A stretch of DNA of 64,000 nucleotides from Caenorhabditis elegans (taxonomy: Eukaryota; Nematoda; Chromadorea; Rhabditida; Rhabditidae), in assembly GCF_000002985.6 (NCBI RefSeq), contig NC_003283.11, forward strand, positions 6,882,001 through 6,946,000. The letters are read 5' to 3'. The position numbers were made by a program, and so were the translations under genes. Shown here piece after piece: positions 35,001 to 44,000 of the stretch. The notes beneath the pieces were generated by a model. The model saw nothing but the letters and a program-made list of their open reading frames with translations. It ran no database searches and had not been told where the DNA came from. Every line of letters starts with the position of its first letter. Position 1 is the stretch's first letter.

Positions 35001-38000
35001 CAATATGCTGACATAAGGTGTGCGCTACTTTGTGATTTCCATGACTTGCAAGTTTACAATACAAATTCAAAGTTTGCCTGTGGAATTCGAGCATGTCGGG
35101 CATTTCAATCATTTCGAGAATATCCAGGGACTGATCTTTTTCCGGAATGTAGACTGACATAATTCGAACGGGGTCATTGCAAAGAACAGACCAACCTGGA
35201 AAAATTTGAAATTGATGAGAAAATGGAGCAATCAATATTTTATGCGCTGGCGTAAGTGAGTACCTCTTCCCCCTTCACTCAAAATCTACGTGCGTTCGCG
35301 CGGCAAAGAGTACGCAATAAACGGCACAGAAACTAAACAACACAAAAGAACACCTGCCCAGTTTCTCTGAACTCTCTTTTCCTGTATTTTTCCCTGTCTA
35401 AGTCTCTTGTTTTCGCAATACTACAGTCCGATAACAAATTTTATTTCACGGAAACTGCAAATCAAGCCCCATTGGCGCAGTCGGTTAGCGCGTGGTACTT
35501 ATAGTTAATAGGGAATGCCAAGGTCGCCAGTTCGAGCCTGGCATGGGGCAGAGTTATTTTACATTTTACACTTACCGCGAACTTCTGAAAGTTTCAGAGC
35601 AGTTGTCCTCAACGTCTCATTGGGCACACGAGCCCAGTACACTGACTCGATTTGCTCTACTGTAAGTCGTGGCGGGCAGAATGGCACGAGAGATTTCTCG
35701 CAAGACTTGAACATTGCTGCAGATAATGGAAATGTGTATTTGATTCGACCAAGCTCAAATTGGAGAATCTCTGTTGCAGTTGGTGTCACAAATGCAGCAG
35801 GGAAAAGCATTGCGCCTGGCTCAAGTTTGAACTTAATTCCAGTATCTGTAGATCCAACTTGGAAACTGAGCTCTCCAATTGAAGTATCAATTATACAACC
35901 AATAAGAGTTCCAGAGACTTTGGTGTTTGCTACATCAGGAGTTGTTGCCAAAAGTTCAGAAACATTAACCATGTAACAGTTTTGGGATTGCACACTGAAA
36001 AAATGCAAGGTCAAAGCTACCAAAAAAAAATAGTTTTTTACCTGTCAACAGTAGTTCCGTGATGATCGGCTTCTGAGAATCTACATTTTCTGACTCCTTG
36101 ACTTCCATCAAAGTTGACATTATAATAGTGGTATTGTGTGGTGACCCATCCAACCCATACTTGAGATGGATCTTGCCCTGGGAAGATTCTGATACCGTAG
36201 TAGTATTCATCAACCTTATCCTTGTGGTGAACAAGTGCATGGGCGTCTCCTTCTTGGAGCACATCTAGCTGAGCATCCATTGGTATAATTGAGCCTTTCT
36301 TCTCTCGTTCCATCTTCTCAAGAGCGATTTCGGCCTGGAAAAAAAGTAAACTTTGAAAAATCTCTACTTTCTAATATACCTTCTTTCCTTTTTTGTTTTT
36401 CTTAATAGAACTTCTCTTGATCGTCAATTGTCGACCTGGTCCGGATAGTGGCATCTCGCTAGAGGCTGAAAAATTTGAAGTAAGCTACAATTTTAGACTC
36501 GTTTTTCTATTAGAAATTAGATTTGTAATGGGGGTATGAGAGAAAGGGAGTATGATATGCGAGTATCATGCTGCAGAGGAAAAGGTATGGAAAAGGTAAG
36601 AATGTTGATGAAAGATCTGAAAGAGAGGCTGATGCGGCGTACTGCTCACCGGACACTGTATCTTCGTCGTGAAATTGGTCTTGCATGACCCAAATAGGCT
36701 CCTGCTCTTCTGTTTCTTCTTCTGAATAATTCTACTACTAAAGGTTCTAGTGACTATTGGAGAGCGTGATAATGTTCTAAAGTTTTGTAGATGAGACTTT
36801 TTATTTAAAATTTGCAAGCGCTGCTGTTGAGTCGAATCAACTTATCATTGTGTTTACCATTCTTCATCTTTTATTTTTTACTTTCAAACACTAACCCAAT
36901 ACATCCTTCTGACCAGTTGGAAGGGTTGACGTATCAAGACTTCCTGCATCAAAACTTCTTGAATTTGCCTTCATTTGTCGCAATTGTGCAGCTTTTTCTT
37001 CTTTCCTTCTATCACTATCCCTGAAGCTATAAATAATTTCAGTTAAAATCTATCTACATTTTTCTAATGACTCTTACTTTTTGCGAGTATTACTTGAATC
37101 TCTGAGCCTGCTTAGAAGACCTCCCTTCTTTGGTTTCTCAGAATGACGATCGTTTAAGTCTCTCATACTGTCTTCAGCAATTTGTCGCTCATCATGTGGC
37201 AGTTCCAGTAGACTTCTTCTGAAATTGAAGTTAGTTGAAATTGAAAAATTATTGATTGAAAATCGGATGTGCTTAAAGTACAGAAAGCGGAGAAGCTCTA
37301 TTGGAAGTTGGAAGTTGAAAGTTGCAATATAAAGTTTCGTTTAAAATTTTAGTTTTTTTGAAATTTTGAACATCTGAAAAAGTTTAGCAGTTTTGTAAAA
37401 AAAATAGTTGCAATGAGTAAGTGCGTGCTTGAAATACATGCTGAGTGGTAGTACCAAATAAACAAATCAAAACAAAAAAGATAAACTCTATTAAACATTC
37501 TAAAACAATTCAAACACCTCAACACATCCTGCCACTTGTGATTATCCTCTTCGTTGACGTGCAACCACGTCAGAATTGATTCGTCGAAAGAATACATACC
37601 AAAGTTCATTAGGGTTAGAACACGCCGACGTTGACTGCAACACCTATCTTATTTGGGAAAATTAAGCGATAGAACGAGAGTTGATGAAATAATTATTGAG
37701 GGGATCGATGAGGGAGGTTCAAAACTAAAAACAATACAAGGAAAAAGAAGAACGCAGGAATACTCTATCATTTCAGCGTAGGAGCCTCTCAGAGGAAGCC
37801 ATTTGTAAATCACATTAGAAGTTTGAATTGTGGATTAGTTAAGTTATGGAAAATTGGATAAAAAAACCACTCGAAACTCACTTCTAGTTGGAAAAAATAA
37901 CACAACAAACAGAATGGGGAAAACTACAAACCTAACTGCTGGTGGCTCATCCCCATCAACACTTGGTTGTTTGGAGTTGGTCCTCGAGCGGCGATCATCA

Positions 38001-41000
38001 TCGGATTCATGAGAATCTTTAGAACCTAACATGCTTCGTAGGAATCCTTTCTTTTCCTTGTTGTCATCAAACTCTTTCGGAATTCCTGGCGCTCGAATTT
38101 GACTGACCACTGATTGGGATCTTGGTTTGTACTCCTGCAGCTGGCGCCGGATTGTTTCCTTGTCTCTGGAAATTTTTTATTTAGAAAATATTTTTGAGTA
38201 CAAAACGTGTTTTAAAGTTCATATTTAAAGCTACTCACTTATTTTTCACAAACGTGTCATTGCATTTAACTGGAAGCGACAATTTGATATACTCCATTTT
38301 TGCTTTTTCTGAAGGACCTCCTTCGGAAATTGTGACTTTTTGAAGAATTTTTAAACATGGCGGACTGTTTCCTGTTGCTGGAATTCTTGAGACTTCTAGA
38401 ATGGAACCAGATTTCAATGTAGATATGTCCTCGAATCTTGGAAGTTGCTTCGCAAACCACATTGGCATTGTTCTATACATATTGACACAGAAAGGCTCAT
38501 AACCTTCTTGCAGACCACATGTGGTGAAGAACTTTAATGAGTTGGATTGCTGACCAAAGTTGAGTCGACCTCTTTGTCCACTTCCAAGCGTCATTGCAGG
38601 AACCAAACCATCTCCACATACTACGTTATCAAAAGCCATTTCAGATCCGGATGGGTCAAGGAGGAGCTCTCCATTGAGAGAGAAACTGATTGTTCTATCA
38701 TTGAGATCAAGGAAACATCCAACAACATCTCCGATTTTCCATTCTTTTCCATAAGTTTCCGCTCCCTGATGCCATTTTCTTCCGAGATAACCATCGAAGG
38801 CATAACTTCTATCGTCGGCTCCCAATTGAATTTCTGGCGTTGATCCGATATCCATCCATCCAATTTTCATGTAACCAGCAGTCAAAATTTCAAATTCAAA
38901 ATACCATTTTCCTCCACAGACTGCATATGTGGCTTCTGCTCTGTATGTTCTTGTGTTATCTTTTCTCGCTCTCAGCTCCTTCTCGGCAACTTCATCGTGT
39001 TCATGCGCTGGTGGTTCTAAAAAGATTCCAAAAAGTTGCAGAGCTCTGATATTTTCAGCTGCCGATTCTCGATTGGCTTGCTTGATTCTTTCATCAACTT
39101 GTTCATAAGGAACGAGATGTGGTGACCGTTTTTGTGTTGCATCCACGTGCTCACTGAGCCCAAACGTCCAACCTCTCTTGATTTTTTCTTTAGCCCAAAT
39201 GTTATGTGTATTTCTAGCAAGCGCCTCGGTGAGTGGTTGAAGTTCGGCTGGAAGTTGAATTTCATGTGTATCCAATGGACCAGGTTTGTATCCATTTTGC
39301 TGTTGGAAGTTTGGACCTAATCGAACTGCTCTCAGTCTGCACGGAGGATCCTCAGTAATGAGATGGTAGCCAAGGGCTTCGATTGTTTTCATTGTTGTGA
39401 GTGCCAGTAAGATATTGTATTTCTTTTCAGTTTCAGGTAAGTACTCAAACTTTGTGAGACATGGATGTTTTCTGGAAGTTTCTGAACGTGTTTCTCCATA
39501 CGACCATCCCAGTTCAATCTTCCTCATTGCCCAAAGCTCATGCAAGTTCTCAGCGTATTTCTGATGCATTTCCGTTGCATGATGGTTCAGTTGAGTTGCG
39601 GAAACATCAATTGGTGTTGGAATAAATGGTTCCAAGTTGTTGAAAATTGTTTGTGGACCACTGAAAATATTCTTTCCCAGATCACCAAACGATAGACAAT
39701 CCGTAATTTGAAGTTCTCCGTTGACTGCTTCAACAACTGCTGAAAATCCAGTCGGTGGACCATAGCGTAATCTTCCTTGGTTTCCTCCAAGAATAAACCG
39801 ACAGGAAACCTTTGCAGAAAGAGACATTACTGGGAAGAAATATCCATCAATGTTGAACTTTTTGAATGATCCACTCATATATGTTCCATTGACACTAAAC
39901 TTAATTTCAGGAATCGTCAAGTCAATGGAACATCCGATGACATCACCTTTCTCCAGTAACTTGTGGCCGACTCGTCTAGATTTTCCACCAAAGTACATTG
40001 ATTTTCCGTCAAATCCATACGAATAAAAATCATCTCCAACTCCGTTGCAACCCATTTTATCTCCAGATCCTGGAAATGGCTTGAATCCGACACTATTTGC
40101 CCATCCGATGCGAAGGTATGGAGTTTGTTTTGTCATAGTCTCGATATGCTCAACTTCAGCTTCAAAGTACCATTTTCTAAATAGAGCAGATCCCTCAACG
40201 ACTCCCAACATGACATTTGGCATCATACTGGATACGTGATCCCTCATTGATGTTTGCAGGAGAAGATCTTTCCCAGGCAGAAGGTACTGAGTGATCAGGT
40301 TTTGTGAACTTCTGACAGCCATCCCGTTTCCTTCGCACAATGACGACAGCACATCTAACACTTTTGGATCTCTTCCTACTTTTTCTAACAAAGAAATGAC
40401 AGATCGAATGTGCCCTTCGTTAATCATATTCAAAGCTTCTGGAGATTCAGTAAGCACACAATACAGTACATCAAGAATTCCTTCGGCTGATTGTGGGTTG
40501 CTTAATCTTCCGAACAACCAATCCAGTCTCTGAGCTGAGGCAAATTGGGCACAATTATAATGATTTCCCTTAATCATAGCAGCTACCAAAAGATACAGAT
40601 AAGTAGAGATCTGCTCCCATTTCACATGAGTCTCTTCTCCGATTAATCCAGCGAAATCAGGAAGCGCCTCCATTTGAGAGAATTTGTCGATAGTGTCAAG
40701 AATCATATTAAGAACTCCTTCTTCTTGGAAAAGATCTTGCCGACTACGAAGAGCTCTCAAGTGATTCTGTTTCTCCTCAAAGTCTTGCTCATCATTTGGT
40801 TGTGCAAAGTATTCAATGAGATCTTCCATCAATTTTAAAACTTCATTGAGATCGACTCTTGTCCAATCCGTTGATTGGTTTCCTTCAAGTTGCAATGCAT
40901 CGATTCCTTTCAAGAATTTATTGAGAACCGATGAACATTTCCTAATGACTCTAGCTGATTTGGATTCTTCTTCTAAAGCCATAAAGAAAGTGTAACAGTC

Positions 41001-44000
41001 ATCCATGTGACCATCTTTCAGAGCAACTGCTTTCTTCTCTTCCACCTTTCCAAGTCCTTTCTTTGTAACTTCAGTTGTTTGATAGGACAACCAGAGCTGA
41101 GTTTTCACGTGTTGAATAAAAGCATTTGTCTCTCCATATCTGATTGTAGCATTTCCCATTCCTTCTTCCTCTTTCTCATCCAGCATCTGCTTCTTTGGAT
41201 CTTTATTCTGACACATCACAAATGCAGTAAGATCGAAATCCGCTTTCTCTTTATGGTACAATTGCACAGAATTGTCCAGTACTCCAAGATATCGTCCTGA
41301 AGTGATATGCTTGATTCGAAACACTTGCTCCCATCCGACAAGTGCACCATGCCATTTCATTCGAATCAATTCTACTCGCCATAGTGACCTGGCTTGTGTC
41401 ACTGCAGCGCCTCCTTCGTAGATTACCATGCTGCAAAATTGGAACGTTAGATTACAATATTTTGCCAAATTACAAGTTCCTAATTAACAGAATTTCAGAA
41501 TTCAGAAATTGATATTCTTACTCACTTGTGTTGTGGATGCTCACTCCAGTTTTCTGGAATTGTCAAGCACTCATCATTTCCGTGGAACAACCTCAGTACG
41601 TCATTTCCGAAGAGGAAACCTAAAGTTTCAAAGTTTAAAAAAATCTCATTGTCAGTGTTAACTAACCCATATTCCTTGTTCTCATGCTTCCAGAACTGAC
41701 TGACTGGATATTCCATAGTGTTTGGTGAAATGAGGCAATCACCATGTAGCCTTTACTGTAGGCCATGTGCTGAAAATTTCAAGATTACGGTTTTATTTAG
41801 AGTTCAAATGAACTTGATGAAATAATAATAATACATTTCTACCACAAAACAACAACATTAAACTTGCCTCTTCTTCGGTTTTACCCTTTTTTAAGTGCTA
41901 AATTAAAAAAAAATTTTACATTCAAACAAACTCTTTTAATAATAAAAAATACTTACCAAATATCTTTCTGTTGCAACTGAGACCAAAATGACGTCATCAC
42001 CGACGCGCACCTTTTCTCCTTCTGATCTTTGTTTGGATGCTGGATGAATTGTCCACCAACATGCTTCTCCTAAAAATTATTTTTCAAAACTTTTGCCTTA
42101 AAAGTTGTACCAACCTTCATTAGTTTCTTGAACTCCTACATCAAAAGCAAGTTTGTCATTTGAAGAGCATGATGATAGACAAGCGAGGTACATTTCACTC
42201 TGAACATGCTTCAGCTGTACCGCGTGTCCGTATAACAGTGTTTTGTGACCACCAGCGCCGGATGCAGACTTCTAAAATTTGAAATTGTTTCAGTATTAAC
42301 AAAAACTGTATCTTTCCATTATATGCGAAAAATTATTTTTTAATTAAAAAAAAACTCACATGATCACTATCCGCTGACATCATTTCCTGTAATGCTCTCA
42401 TCGACAGTGCGTTATCGATGTAAAGCATGCACATTGCAATATCTGGCGGGATGTCCTTGTCCGACACGTTTTCCAGTGTGCACATCCGGTTTCCAAAGCC
42501 TTCGGTGCACAAACAAACTCTGAAATTATTGTGGAAAAACTTATAATTTTTTAAATTGTTGTTCTTGAGCTCCAGTATCAAGAACTGCGCTGATTCTGAT
42601 GTTTTTGGATACCGTATATCCACAACTTTAATTTCTCAATAGATCGTCTTCTGAAAACATTTTCGGCTCAAAAAACTTTTTAAAAAATAATTATATTAGG
42701 CCCAACTTCTCAAGAAAAAGTTTCCCAAAAATGTCACCAACCTTTCTGACCCGAGAACTCCATCTCTATTGTGTGAGGCAACGCAGGAGAGGCAGACGAT
42801 GTCTCCCTGGAAATAAAAATTTTATCAAAAATAAAGAAATTCATTTCCTCTGTCCTCTGTGATTTCCAGACTTTCCGTTTAATATAGAATAGTTCTTTTA
42901 AACAAACCTTTGTAACATAGTTATGATCCTCATCTGAGATATCCGTGAAATCAAAATCCATTTCTTGGAACTAACTAATCATATCACTGAATAATATATT
43001 TATATCTGCGTTGTAATTGTGTTTGCGTGTATTTGTCTGCGGATGCTTGTTTGGCAAAATACTATGAGTTTGCTGCCTAGAGCAGACTTCTAATGTGGAG
43101 TCTCTTTGTCTGAAAACTGAAGAGTCACCAAAAATTGTGAGCCAAAAAAAAGAGCGACGAAAAAACAATAGGCGGGACCGGGGGACGGCTGAATGCCATA
43201 TGGGCGACATAAGTCTCTCGAGGGAAAACGAAGAGAGATCGGGAGAAGGAGGAAACTAGAGGACTTATACTTATATGGGATGATTTGTAATATTTTAGGA
43301 TTATCGTAGTAATAGCACGGAAGGAGTAGACTGGAGTTGTAGTTTTGAAGGGATCTCAGAGAAAAATCGAGAAAATCTATATCTAGATATTTTTTTATTG
43401 ATTGAAGAAAGACGTTAGACTTAAATTTGGATCAAGGATTTCTAAGAAAACATGCAACTTTTATTTAAATTTTGAAAAACAAACAACTTTTTTTGCAATT
43501 TTCTGCACGAAATTCGAAATTTTTTCAACACGTGGAAACTGAATTAATATGGGAAAATAAAAAGTTATCTGAAAATTCACCACTTGCTCTAGGAGTTTGA
43601 ATTTTTGAGTTCAGTTTTCTCGCTTTTTGCAAACAGAGCCCCTTTTTGAAAAATTTCAAGTTTTGTTGTGCAAAATAATGGAAAACGATGGAAATGGGAA
43701 GATGAAGCCTTGGTGGGCGAGATCAAATCGGCAAAAGCCAGGAGCAGCTTGTTTGTTTTCTAAGTGAGATCACTATCAAGCTGCGCTCTCATAGTACACT
43801 GCACTCTCTTGCAGATTCGATTTGCTCAGATTCCTGTCGCATATACCTGTCCGAATCAAAATTTCGTAAATCCATCAAAAGAGTCACCCGCCTCCCTTCA
43901 ACTTTTGATAATTCTAGGTAATTGATCCCTTGCTGGGTCTGTTTCGAAAAAAAAAGAAAACGCTGGCATATTCACATGTTGCGTGACAATATGAGAGGGT

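Noticed and set aside
35515-35976. 153-codon + strand frame starting in the tRNA
   Set aside because: Antisense of an unc-68 exon encoding conserved RyR sequence.
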